From an uncultured Acidaminococcus sp. (GTDB lineage Bacteria > Bacillota_C > Negativicutes > Acidaminococcales > Acidaminococcaceae), in assembly GCA_900314165.1 (NCBI GenBank), contig OMUE01000160.1, positions 1 to 24,068 on the forward strand: a stretch of DNA of 24,068 bases, read 5' to 3'. The translations under genes and the position numbers were made by a program. This document shows, one piece after another, positions 15,812 through 22,544 of the stretch. The first letter of the stretch is position 1. Each line of letters starts with the position of its first letter. The notes beneath the pieces were generated by a model, which saw only the letters and a list, made by a program, of their open reading frames with translations, searched no databases and was not told where the DNA came from.

Positions 15812-16573
15812 CTATTCTTTAATAAAAGACCGGATTGCTTCTTCCACTTTGCCCATATCGGCACAGGTATTGAAGCAGGGTCCGTTAGGCCGTTCATTCA
15901 GCACACCGATAACGGGCAGCGGAAATACATCCTGGATGCCGCTGCTGAGATCCCGTTCGCAGGCCACAGCCAGGATAGCTTTCGGCCGGGCTTTTTTTAC
16001 AGCCTGCCTGGCCAGGGTGCCCCCGGTTACAATAGCCACGTGAACCCCATACTTTTCGGACAGGGCCAACAGCTGGCCCACGCCACAGCCTCCGCATTTA
16101 TGGCAGTTATGGATATCCCGGGTCACCTTGTAGGGACAGGTATCCAATTGGATGCAATGAGGCGTCAGCACCAGCAGCCTATCCGCCGGCACCTTCACAT
16201 GCTGCCGCCGCACCAGATGGTTGCTGACCTCTATAAATGACTGCTCTACCCGCCGTTTGGAAATTCCTACGGTTTTCCCCAAAAACAAGGCCAGGGGGTA
16301 CAGGAAATTGATGATGTGCCAGGCCCAGAAATAGAAGAACCGGATAGTGGGAAAGCCCAGGATGGCCAACACGATACCCACGACCCCGGAAATCAGGGAC
16401 AGGATCACCACCAGGGCTGCCACACCTACGATGACGGGCAGCAGCGGATGCACCTGGCTGAGACCCGGCACCAATAGCTGCCACAGGCCATAGCAGATTC
16501 CTGCCATAACCACCGTGGCCAGGGATACCAGGGCGATGAACAGCCTCTTTTTAGGACGAAATGCGATATTCAT
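15812..16573 (-). CDS. DUF116 membrane protein with cysteine-rich cytosolic domain
   Basis: The 253-residue protein has three hydrophobic segments (about 11-34, 43-74 and 78-100) followed by a soluble domain with eight clustered cysteines: Cys140, 146, 157, 160, 163, 205, 233 and 237, in contexts TPHCIQLDTCP, NCHKCGGCGVG, VACERDL and GPCFNTC. This is the DUF116 pattern. The spacing suggests a metal or Fe-S site, but the function of the family is unknown to me. It starts 3 nt after fmt with GGAG 6 nt upstream and ends 13 nt before rsmB. Its place among translation genes suggests a link to formylation or rRNA modification, which is inference only. Confidence 0.85.
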   Translation of the reverse strand: MNIAFRPKKRLFIALVSLATVVMAGICYGLWQLLVPGLSQVHPLLPVIVGVAALVVILSLISGVVGIVLAILGFPTIRFFYFWAWHIINFLYPLALFLGKTVGISKRRVEQSFIEVSNHLVRRQHVKVPADRLLVLTPHCIQLDTCPYKVTRDIHNCHKCGGCGVGQLLALSEKYGVHVAIVTGGTLARQAVKKARPKAILAVACERDLSSGIQDVFPLPVIGVLNERPNGPCFNTCADMGKVEEAIRSFIKE

Positions 16574-16576
16574 ACG

Positions 16577-17533
16577 TTACTCCAGCTTATCTCCCACAGC
16601 TACATGGCTGCCATTCACGAATTGTGCCGCATCCATCTGTTTCTTGCCTTCCGGCTGGCAGGTACGGATTTCCAGTACACCCTGGCCACAGGCAACAAGA
16701 AATTGACCATGATCTGCTTTCAGCACCGTACCCGGTGCCGGCTGTTCGTCCCGCTCCGTTACAGAACGGCAGGATTCCAGCACACTACTGGACCACAGCT
16801 TCAGCCGTTTCCCGTTGGGCAGGATTGTATAGGAGCCCGGCCAGGGATTGAAGGCCCGGATCTGATTGTGGAGCTCTTGGGCAGATTTTGTCCACTGAAG
16901 ATGTTCCATGTCCCGGGTAATAAGGGTCGCATACGTAGCTTCCGCTTCCGGCTGAGGCACGGGCACTACGGTACCGGCCACCAGGCCCTCTATAGTCTGC
17001 AGCAGCAGTTCTGCGCCTTTCACTTTCAAAATATCGTGAAGCTCTCCCTGGGTCATATCCGGCCCTATGGGCACAGCCACTTTGCTAAGCATAGCTCCTG
17101 TATCCATGCCCACGTCCATCTGCATAATGGTAACGCCCGCTTCTGTTTCACCCTTCAGGATGGCATAGTGGATGGGCGCAGCGCCCCGATATTTGGGCAG
17201 CAGGGACGCATGAACGTTGATGCAGCCGTATTTCGGCAGGTCCAGCAGCACTTTCGGCAGGAATTGGCCAAAAGCAGCTACCACAATGAGATCAGGGTCC
17301 AGCTCCTGCATCTGCGCCAGGAATTCCGGTGTCTTCACCTTTTCAGGCTGCAGCACAGGGAGGTCCTGAGTCAGGGCATATTCTTTCACCGCGGACATCA
17401 TGAGCTTCTTGCCCCGTCCTTTCGGACGGTCCGGTTGGGTCACAACAGCCTGGATTGTATATTTTTTTGCTTCTACCAGAGCTTTCAGGCTTTCTGCCGC
17501 AAACTCCGGTGTACCCATAAAGACGATGTTCAT
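16577..17533 (-). CDS. fmt: Methionyl-tRNA formyltransferase
   Basis: Fmt transfers a formyl group from 10-formyl-tetrahydrofolate to initiator Met-tRNA. The 318-residue protein has normal length, the N-terminal GTPEFA motif (7-12), the catalytic triad Asn106, His108 and Asp144, the folate-binding SLLPKYRGAAPIH loop (110-122), and a C-terminal tRNA-binding beta-barrel domain (about 205-318). The ATG lies 1 nt after the def stop codon, with AGGA about 8 nt upstream in the def end. def-fmt is one of the most conserved gene pairs in bacteria, and here the two are clearly coupled. Confidence 0.98.
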   Translation of the reverse strand: MNIVFMGTPEFAAESLKALVEAKKYTIQAVVTQPDRPKGRGKKLMMSAVKEYALTQDLPVLQPEKVKTPEFLAQMQELDPDLIVVAAFGQFLPKVLLDLPKYGCINVHASLLPKYRGAAPIHYAILKGETEAGVTIMQMDVGMDTGAMLSKVAVPIGPDMTQGELHDILKVKGAELLLQTIEGLVAGTVVPVPQPEAEATYATLITRDMEHLQWTKSAQELHNQIRAFNPWPGSYTILPNGKRLKLWSSSVLESCRSVTERDEQPAPGTVLKADHGQFLVACGQGVLEIRTCQPEGKKQMDAAQFVNGSHVAVGDKLE

Positions 17534-17534
17534 G

Positions 17535-18005
17535 TTATTCTTCCTTTGGCTTGGCCATAAGGCTTTCTGCCTTGTCTATAAACAGCACGCCTTCCAGATG
17601 GTCGCATTCATGTTGGAGGGCACGAGCCAGCAGGCCATCCGCGGTCAGGCGGTAATGATCCCCGTGCTTATCCTGGAAATGCACCGTAATCTGGGCAGCC
17701 CGCTTCACTTCTCCTTCGTAATCAGGAACACTTAGGCAGCCTTCGGCATCAAGAGCCTCGCCTACCGGATCTGTCAGCACCGGGTTTACGAATTCCCGGA
17801 TACCGGCGCCGTCCCCTGCATCGATAACCACAATACGCTTGGACAGCCCGATCTGAGGAGCCGCCAGCCCGCAGCCGTTGGCATTATACATGGTAGCTGC
17901 CATATCTCTCATCAGATTGCTTAATTTTTTATCAAATTTCGTGACAGGAGCGGCCTTTTCCCGCAGGATGGGTGCCCCTACTTTGACGATTTCATATAAT
18001 TTCAT
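17535..18005 (-). CDS. def: Peptide deformylase
   Basis: Def removes the N-formyl group from nascent proteins at the ribosome exit. The 156-residue metalloprotein has the three family motifs intact: GCGLAAPQIG (44-53), EGCLSVP (88-94, metal ligand Cys90) and QHECDHLEGVLF (131-142, ligands His132 and His136, catalytic Glu133). The length is that of the short type 1 form. AGGAG lies 9 nt before the ATG. It is the first gene of the long minus-strand operon and has a plausible promoter at 18038-18067. Confidence 0.98.
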   Translation of the reverse strand: MKLYEIVKVGAPILREKAAPVTKFDKKLSNLMRDMAATMYNANGCGLAAPQIGLSKRIVVIDAGDGAGIREFVNPVLTDPVGEALDAEGCLSVPDYEGEVKRAAQITVHFQDKHGDHYRLTADGLLARALQHECDHLEGVLFIDKAESLMAKPKEE

Positions 18006-18037
18006 GTAAATCTACTCCTATTTCAATTTTACTCTAT

Positions 18038-18067
18038 ATTCTAACATAGAATGGCTGTAAGGGTAAA
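18038..18067 (-). promoter_or_regulatory. Probable promoter of the def-fmt-rsmB-kinase operon
   Basis: On the minus strand TAGAAT (18038-18043, 5/6 of the -10 consensus) lies 18 nt after TTTACC (18062-18067, 4/6 of the -35 consensus). No intrinsic terminator is visible between the LysR stop and this point, so some read-through from the regulator gene is possible. Confidence 0.45.
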
Positions 18068-18110
18068 GATGGGAGGAAAAGAAGGGGCCGGAGGGCGATT
18101 AATAGAGATG

Positions 18111-18142
18111 TAGGGGTTAGGGGTTAGGGGTTAGGGGTTAGG
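18111..18142. repeat. G-rich heptamer tandem repeat (TTAGGGG), 4.6 copies
   Basis: The 32-bp stretch consists of four perfect TAGGGGT units plus TAGG. Four GGGG runs (18113-18116, 18120-18123, 18127-18130, 18134-18137) are each separated by TTA, a canonical G-quadruplex pattern on the plus strand. The LysR stop codon (18124-18126) lies inside the array, so the repeat encodes the last residues of that protein (NLTPNP). It is one of three heptamer arrays in the window. Confidence 0.95.
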
Positions 18143-19020
18143 TTTGAAGAAAATGAAAACTGTTTCAGAGATTCTAAAAAACGGGCTACAGCCAAAGGCC
18201 TGTGTACCTGTGGTTTGAGCGCTGCTCCCAGTTCCCGGTACAGAGGTACAGCTAGTCTCCTTGTTACGATTCTGAAATTGACCCTCTGCAAAATCAGCTT
18301 TGGGAGGATGCTGACACCCTGTCCGGATTCTACGAGGGCCATGATGGCAAAATCATCCCACGTGGTAAACGGAATATCAAGGGGCAAGCCTGTTTTTTCC
18401 AGGTATTCCCTGATCATGGAAGGCTGGTCTTTCTCCAGCAGCAGGAAGGGTTCCTGACACAGGGCTTCTACAGGAACCGTTTCCAACCTGCTTAGAGGAT
18501 GCTGTTCCGGTAAGACAGCGAGCAGTTCATCCTGAGCCAGAGACTGCCACTCCCACTCCTGGCCTGCAAACTGCCGCATAAAGGCCATATCGATCCGGCC
18601 TTCCCTGAGCCATTTTGCCAATTCTTCATATTCTCCCAGCAATAGCTCGTAGCGGATGCCCGGATATTGTTTGCGGAAGGCCTGGATGACCGGAGGCAGC
18701 CAATGATAGGCAATACTGCTGATGGTACCGATGCGCAGGATTCCTGTGCACAGACCTGTCAGCTCATCCACTTCCAACTGCAGCTGCCGATAGGCCTGGC
18801 ACAGGTTTTGGGCATAGGGCAGCAAGGCTGTGCCCTCACTGGTCAGGGTTACCCCTGTCTTGCTCCGTTCTAACAAGCACACATGCCACTCCTTCTCCAA
18901 GTCCCCAATCATGCGGCTGATGCCGGACTGGGAATACTTCAGCTTTTGGGCTGCCGCAGTAAAGCTGCCCGTTTCCACAGTCGTTACGAACGCTTCAAAT
19001 TTTTGCAGGTTTTTATCCAT
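18124..19020 (-). CDS. LysR-family transcriptional regulator
   Basis: The 298-residue protein has the LysR layout: an N-terminal winged helix-turn-helix (about 1-60, with GSFTAAAQKLKYSQSGISRMIGDLE as the recognition region, quoted here as GSFTAAAQKL and SQSGISRMIGDLE), then a two-lobed effector-binding domain (about 90-290, with LRIGTISSIAYHWLPPVI and VESGQGVSILP). It is divergent from the EamA transporter gene, which it probably controls, sharing a 109-bp intergenic region. GAGG lies 7 nt before the ATG. The last six residues are encoded by the heptamer repeat, so the natural C-terminus may have been replaced or extended by repeat growth. The effector is unknown. Confidence 0.92.
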   Translation of the reverse strand: MDKNLQKFEAFVTTVETGSFTAAAQKLKYSQSGISRMIGDLEKEWHVCLLERSKTGVTLTSEGTALLPYAQNLCQAYRQLQLEVDELTGLCTGILRIGTISSIAYHWLPPVIQAFRKQYPGIRYELLLGEYEELAKWLREGRIDMAFMRQFAGQEWEWQSLAQDELLAVLPEQHPLSRLETVPVEALCQEPFLLLEKDQPSMIREYLEKTGLPLDIPFTTWDDFAIMALVESGQGVSILPKLILQRVNFRIVTRRLAVPLYRELGAALKPQVHRPLAVARFLESLKQFSFSSNLTPNP

Positions 19021-19074
19021 GCGATTTCCTCATGTTTTCCTTTCAAATCATTCGTTTTTCATATTTTATTTTCT

Positions 19075-19084
19075 ATGATATCAT
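19075..19084. promoter_or_regulatory. Candidate LysR operator in the divergent intergenic region
   Basis: ATGATATCAT is a perfect 10-bp palindrome near the middle of the 19021-19129 intergenic region. A possible extended -10 for the transporter, TGCAATAAT, follows at 19089-19097. LysR proteins bind short inverted repeats in such spacers. The palindrome is AT-rich and could be chance. Confidence 0.3.
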
Positions 19085-19129
19085 GTTCTGCAATAATCAG
19101 AGAATTTTATGGGGAAGAGGTAGATAAGC

Positions 19130-20023
19130 ATGACGCTATATGTAAAATATCTTACAGCTTTGCTTCTGTTTGGTTCAAACTGCATTGCCGTCAGCCATAT
19201 GACCCTGCTGAGCAGCCAGATTGTGCTGCTGCGTACGGGTCTTGGCAGTGCCCTGCTGGTATTTATATACCTGGCAAGAGGAGGCCACTTCCAGATCCGT
19301 ACTGCAAAAAAAGATTACGGATGGCTGCTCTGTTCCGGCATGACTATGGGCCTGAGCTGGATCTTCCTCTACGAAGCTTACGGCTATCTGGGTATCAATA
19401 CCGCCTCTTTATGCATGTACAGTGCTTTGGTACTGGTTATGATTTCGGCACCTCTGCTCTTCAAAGAAAGGGTATCCGGCACAAAGCTGGTTGGTTTCCT
19501 TCTGGCCCTTACCGGCATGGTCATCATCAATGGTGCTGCTTTTAAAGAACAGCTCTCCCTGTATGGCCTGTTCCTGGGAGCCTTATCCTGCCTGGCTTAT
19601 GGCACCATGATCATTACAGGCAAACTTGTCCGCTCTGTACAAGGCTTGAAAAAATCTACCGTACAGGTACTGGCTTCGTTTCTCCTGACACTGGCCTATA
19701 CGGCTGCCAAAGGCGTTCTGCCTTTTGCCATCTCTACTGCCCAGCTGCCCTGGATCCTATCCCTGGGCCTGCTCAACACAGGCGTGGGCTGCTACTTATA
19801 CTTTTCGTCCATCGGTTCCATACCTGCCCAGACCGTAGCCATCTTCGATAATCTGGAGCTACTTTCCGCAATTTTATCCGCCACCCTGATTTTAAAAGAG
19901 CCCATGACCGGTTTCCAGGCATCCGGTATGGTCCTGATCCTGGCCGGCTCTGTTGTGGGAAGCATAAATTTTAAAAAGAAAAGCTACCTCCCTTGCCATC
20001 CATCTTCTGAGGTCCATCCATAA
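19130..20023 (+). CDS. EamA/DMT-family transporter
   Basis: This is the only plus-strand gene. The 297-residue protein is almost entirely hydrophobic, with about ten membrane helices arranged as two EamA repeats (about 5-133 and 141-280). Motifs include LLRTGLGSALLVFIYL, the conserved LYEAYGYLGINTAS region and FKERVSG closing repeat one, with the matching LILKEPMTGFQASG in repeat two. DMT transporters export amino acids, cofactors or other metabolites; the substrate cannot be told from sequence. It is divergent from the LysR gene, a common regulator-exporter pairing. GAGG lies 9 nt before the ATG and a strong terminator begins within the stop codon. Confidence 0.9.
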   Translation: MTLYVKYLTALLLFGSNCIAVSHMTLLSSQIVLLRTGLGSALLVFIYLARGGHFQIRTAKKDYGWLLCSGMTMGLSWIFLYEAYGYLGINTASLCMYSALVLVMISAPLLFKERVSGTKLVGFLLALTGMVIINGAAFKEQLSLYGLFLGALSCLAYGTMIITGKLVRSVQGLKKSTVQVLASFLLTLAYTAAKGVLPFAISTAQLPWILSLGLLNTGVGCYLYFSSIGSIPAQTVAIFDNLELLSAILSATLILKEPMTGFQASGMVLILAGSVVGSINFKKKSYLPCHPSSEVHP

Positions 20024-20054
20024 AAAAATGAGCTGTCAATGCAGCTCATTTTTT
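20023..20054. terminator. Bidirectional intrinsic terminator between the EamA gene and citC
   Basis: A perfect 13-bp stem, AAAAAATGAGCTG (20023-20035) and CAGCTCATTTTTT (20042-20054), with a 6-nt loop. The A/T flanks give a U-run in both directions, so it can end both converging transcripts. It lies between the EamA stop codon and the citC stop codon at 20067. Confidence 0.93.
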
Positions 20055-20066
20055 ACATTCTCTTTA

Positions 20067-21113
20067 TCAATAATGAATCACGTCTTTTTCCTTGTGGATC
20101 TTATCCAGCACGGGTTTAGCTTCCTCGCTGCGGAGATAGCTCCAGGTGGTGTCAGGGACAAGAGGGCGCACAACGTCCCAATCTCCATCCTGCAGAGCTT
20201 TCCGCAGGGTGGAAGCGCTGACTACCACACCATCCACGGCTTTCCGGGGTACGATGACACATTGGATGCCGTTTTCCGGCAGCTTTTCGGACATGACCTT
20301 ATTGTACAGACCGGTCACCAGGCTCGTTGGTTCCTCTCCCACGTAGCGAGCCGTAATCCCCAGGTGCTGGGCAATCTTCACAAACACGGCCAGGTCCAGG
20401 TTGGCATGGCTCAGGATGACGGCTTCTCCGTCTTTCTGGAAATAGCTGGGGAATGTAGCCTGGCTGATGATGTAAGGCCCGCTTTCATGGTACCGCACAT
20501 TCTTTAAATGGGCCGTACCTTCTTTAATAAGGCGCTGACGCACGGCAAAGGGAAACAGGCTGGCATCTTCGCTGACCATGAACAGGTGCACAATGTTGTT
20601 TTCCGCTGCCGCTTTTTCTACCAGATACTGATGCCCCAGGGTGAACGGGTTGGCGTTCATGACGATGGCTGCCACTTTCGGTGCTTCTACTCTGGATTTT
20701 TCCAGGTTCTGCAGATAGGTTTCAAAGCCGTCGTGTTTATTTTCCATGAACACAATCTGGTCCGGAATCCGGGCAATTTCCTTGAAGCCCAAATCTCCAA
20801 AAAATTTAGCAGAAGAACATTTGGTGTACAGGAACAGGTGGGTATTGCCCCGGTTAAACTGGTACTGGACCAGGTGGGACACAATCTCGTTCATGAGCCC
20901 TTCGCCCTGGTGGTTGTGGTCCACGGCCATGCAGCGCAGAGTGTTGCCAAAGCAGCTGCCCGTAGCGATGGCGTGATAATCCTCGTCAAACATGACACAG
21001 GTATAATCCAGATGCCCGTCCCTGCGGATGCCTTCCTGCTGCAGCAGGGCATCCACCTGGGCATTCGTTCTTTTATCCGCAGGATACACCTGATTAATGA
21101 AATAATCGGACAT
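20067..21113 (-). CDS. citC: [Citrate (pro-3S)-lyase] ligase
   Basis: CitC activates citrate lyase by acetylating the thiol of its CoA-like prosthetic group with acetate and ATP, which enables anaerobic citrate fermentation. The 348-residue protein has an N-terminal GNAT-like domain (about 30-125, with MAVDHNHQGEGLMNEIV) and a C-terminal nucleotidyltransferase-like domain with MNANPFTLGHQYLV (152-165, the HxGH-type site) and a late SASTLRKAL. Length and architecture match CitC well. No citrate lyase subunit genes (citD, citE, citF), citG or citX are in this window, so the gene stands apart from its partners. It has its own extended -10 promoter and ends at a bidirectional terminator. AAAGGAG lies 7 nt before the ATG. 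Confidence 0.93.
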   Translation of the reverse strand: MSDYFINQVYPADKRTNAQVDALLQQEGIRRDGHLDYTCVMFDEDYHAIATGSCFGNTLRCMAVDHNHQGEGLMNEIVSHLVQYQFNRGNTHLFLYTKCSSAKFFGDLGFKEIARIPDQIVFMENKHDGFETYLQNLEKSRVEAPKVAAIVMNANPFTLGHQYLVEKAAAENNIVHLFMVSEDASLFPFAVRQRLIKEGTAHLKNVRYHESGPYIISQATFPSYFQKDGEAVILSHANLDLAVFVKIAQHLGITARYVGEEPTSLVTGLYNKVMSEKLPENGIQCVIVPRKAVDGVVVSASTLRKALQDGDWDVVRPLVPDTTWSYLRSEEAKPVLDKIHKEKDVIHY

Positions 21114-21144
21114 AATGGGACTCCTTTATGAGTAAGTTTGTTTC

Positions 21145-21153
21145 ATTATATCA
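21145..21153 (-). promoter_or_regulatory. Extended -10 promoter for citC
   Basis: On the minus strand TGATATAAT is a perfect extended -10 (TG-N-TATAAT). No good -35 box is seen at 16-18 nt upstream, where the previous terminator stem lies; extended -10 promoters often lack one. The leader would be about 25 nt. Confidence 0.65.
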
Positions 21154-21154
21154 T

Positions 21155-21195
21155 ATTAAAGAAGAGAGCTGTGAAAAAACGATTTTCACAGCCCT
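21155..21195 (-). terminator. Intrinsic terminator after the DUF362 gene
   Basis: On the minus strand AGGGCTGTGAAAA (21183-21195) pairs with TTTTCACAGCTCT (21165-21177) in a 13-bp stem with one G-U pair, followed by CTTCTTTAAT. The stem is closely related to that of the recX terminator (shared ATAGGGCTGTGA). It lies about 117 nt after the DUF362 stop codon. Confidence 0.8.
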
Positions 21196-21221
21196 ATGCT
21201 TCAAGTGCTCAGTACTTTTCT

Positions 21222-21250
21222 TTTTTCTTTCTTGCCCGCCGCAGGCGCCT
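21222..21250. repeat. Diverged third copy of the GCCGCAGGC core
   Basis: This segment contains TTTTCTTTCTTGCCCGCCGC and then AGGCGCC. It resembles the two 30-bp cores at 21280-21309 and 22558-22587 but has several differences. It lies immediately beyond the heptamer array at 21251-21278. Confidence 0.5.
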
Positions 21251-21278
21251 CTTCGCTCTTCACTCTTTGCTCTTCGCT
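21251..21278. repeat. Heptamer tandem array (CTTYRCT), four units
   Basis: Four consecutive 7-bp units, CTTCGCT, CTTCACT, CTTTGCT and CTTCGCT, keep an exact period of 7. On the DUF362 mRNA strand they read AGYRAAG. The array starts 34 bp past the DUF362 stop codon and lies between two copies of the GCCGCAGGC core. Confidence 0.85.
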
Positions 21279-21279
21279 T

Positions 21280-21309
21280 TTTTCTTCCTCGCTGCCGCAG
21301 GCCACTTTT
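21280..21309. repeat. 30-bp direct repeat, copy 1
   Basis: This copy is centred on GCTGCCGCAGGCCAC and matches the copy at 22558-22587 at 29 of 30 positions, in the same orientation. It ends 3 bp before the DUF362 stop codon. The centre, GCCGCAGGC, can form a small 3-bp hairpin. Confidence 0.9.
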
Positions 21310-21311
21310 TA

Positions 21312-22436
21312 CTATTTCAGCTTCACCAGCTCATACTCCCTGGTGCCCATGCCGATCTTTTCGCCATGAATCAGGGTGGTCTGCCAGTCTATAGCCGGAT
21401 TGTTGTCCAGGAAATGATCGTGGTGGCATTCCCAATCCGGTTTGGCCAGATTGTCGGACAGCTGGCTGTTTGGCAGCGGCGCAGCCTTTAAGCAGGCATC
21501 GGCACAGGCCTGGTCCAGCGCTACCGGATCAAAGGACGCGAACATGCCAATATCCGGCAGGATGGGGGCGTCGTTTTCTCCATGGCAGTCACAGTTAGGA
21601 GAAATGTCCATAACCAGGTTGATGTAGAAGCAGGGACGGTTGTACACCACTGCATAGGCGTATTCTGCCATCTTCTTATCCAGCAGCTCGTTGGCATCCC
21701 ACTGCACCGTCTCAATGGCATCGAAGGAACAGGCCCCGATGCAGCGGCCGCAGCCTACGCATTTTTCTTTATGGATATGGGCTTTGTTGTTTTCGTACGT
21801 AATGGCATCGGAGCCACATTCCTTGGCGCAGAACCGGCAGCCCCGACACAGGCCTTCATTCACTTCCGGCTTCCCGGAGGAATGCTGTTCCATCTTGCCG
21901 GCCCGGCTGCCGCAGCCCATACCGATGTTCTTGATGGCGCCGCCAAAGCCCGTAGATTCGTGGCCTTTGAAGTGGGCCAGGCTGATGAACACGTCCGCAT
22001 CCATCACAGCCCGGCCGATTTTGGCGGTCTTGATGTATTCCCCGTTGGGCACGGGCACTTCCACTTCGTCCGTGCCTTTCAGGCCGTCGCCGATGATGAC
22101 CTGGCAGCCCGTAGTAATGGTATTGTAGCCGTTTATTTCCGCGCAGTCCAGGTGATCCAGGGCGTTTTTCCGGGAGCCGGGATACAGGGTATTGCAGTCC
22201 GTCAGGAAAGGTTTGCCGCCCCATTCCTTCACCAGGTCCGCTACTGCCTTTACGTATTGGGGCCGCAGCATGGCCAGGTTGCCTAATTCCCCGAAATGCA
22301 TCTTGATTGCTGTGAACTTACCTTCAAAATCGATTTTATTCATACCGGCTGCCTTGCAGAGGATCTGCAGCTTCTTCAGCTGGCTCGTCCCCACCGGTGT
22401 CCGAAAATCCGTAAAGTAAACTTTTGCTTTGTCCAT
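21312..22436 (-). CDS. DUF362 domain protein with two 4Fe-4S ferredoxin motifs
   Basis: The 374-residue protein has an N-terminal DUF362 domain (about 1-180, including KMHFGELGN, LTDCNTLYPGSR and AHFKGHESTGFGGAIKNIGMG, quoted here as HFKGHESTGFGGAIKNIG) and a bacterial ferredoxin domain with two cluster motifs: C197-RG-C-RF-C-AKE-C207 and C226-VG-C-GR-C-IGA-C236. The C-terminal part (about 260-374) continues the DUF362 fold, with NCDCHGEND near 281. No signal peptide is seen. Electron transfer is likely, but the partner and substrate are unknown. GGAG lies 5 nt before the ATG. The gene is bracketed by near-identical 30-bp direct repeats and has its own terminator. Confidence 0.9.
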   Translation of the reverse strand: MDKAKVYFTDFRTPVGTSQLKKLQILCKAAGMNKIDFEGKFTAIKMHFGELGNLAMLRPQYVKAVADLVKEWGGKPFLTDCNTLYPGSRKNALDHLDCAEINGYNTITTGCQVIIGDGLKGTDEVEVPVPNGEYIKTAKIGRAVMDADVFISLAHFKGHESTGFGGAIKNIGMGCGSRAGKMEQHSSGKPEVNEGLCRGCRFCAKECGSDAITYENNKAHIHKEKCVGCGRCIGACSFDAIETVQWDANELLDKKMAEYAYAVVYNRPCFYINLVMDISPNCDCHGENDAPILPDIGMFASFDPVALDQACADACLKAAPLPNSQLSDNLAKPDWECHHDHFLDNNPAIDWQTTLIHGEKIGMGTREYELVKLK

Positions 22437-22483
22437 ATTCTCTCCCCATTAAAACGTACTATTGCTGCTATGAAGAACCCACC

Positions 22484-22541
22484 ACCGGCTGCGCCGGTCC
22501 CCCGCCCTTGAAAAGGGCGGACAGGGTTAGTGCAGCGCACT
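22484..22541. repeat. REP-like cluster of three palindromes
   Basis: Three perfect small hairpins follow one another: ACCGGC-TGC-GCCGGT (22484-22498), CCGCCCTT-GAA-AAGGGCGG (22502-22520) and AGTGC-AGC-GCACT (22529-22541). They lie between rlmH and the DUF362 gene, next to the heptamer/core repeat. None has a U-run, so they look like a dispersed palindromic element rather than a terminator. The CCACCACCGGC...GCCGGT form is of a kind I associate with repeats in gut Firmicutes; this was not checked. Confidence 0.6.
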
Positions 22542-22544
22542 CCT

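Noticed and set aside
15799..15897. ATG at 15897 as the rsmB start
   Set aside because: It would overlap the DUF116 coding region by 86 nt and add residues unlike RsmB.
18111..18142. True telomere or replicon end
   Set aside because: The repeat is internal, only 32 bp, and flanked by ordinary genes on both sides; only the motif resembles telomeric DNA.
21138..21491. 117-codon plus-strand open frame across the repeat region
   Set aside because: It is low-complexity translation of the heptamer array, core repeat and terminator, then antisense to DUF362.
22502..22520. CCGCCCTT hairpin as the rlmH terminator
   Set aside because: It lacks a downstream U-tract and is about 100 nt from the rlmH stop; it fits a REP-like element better.
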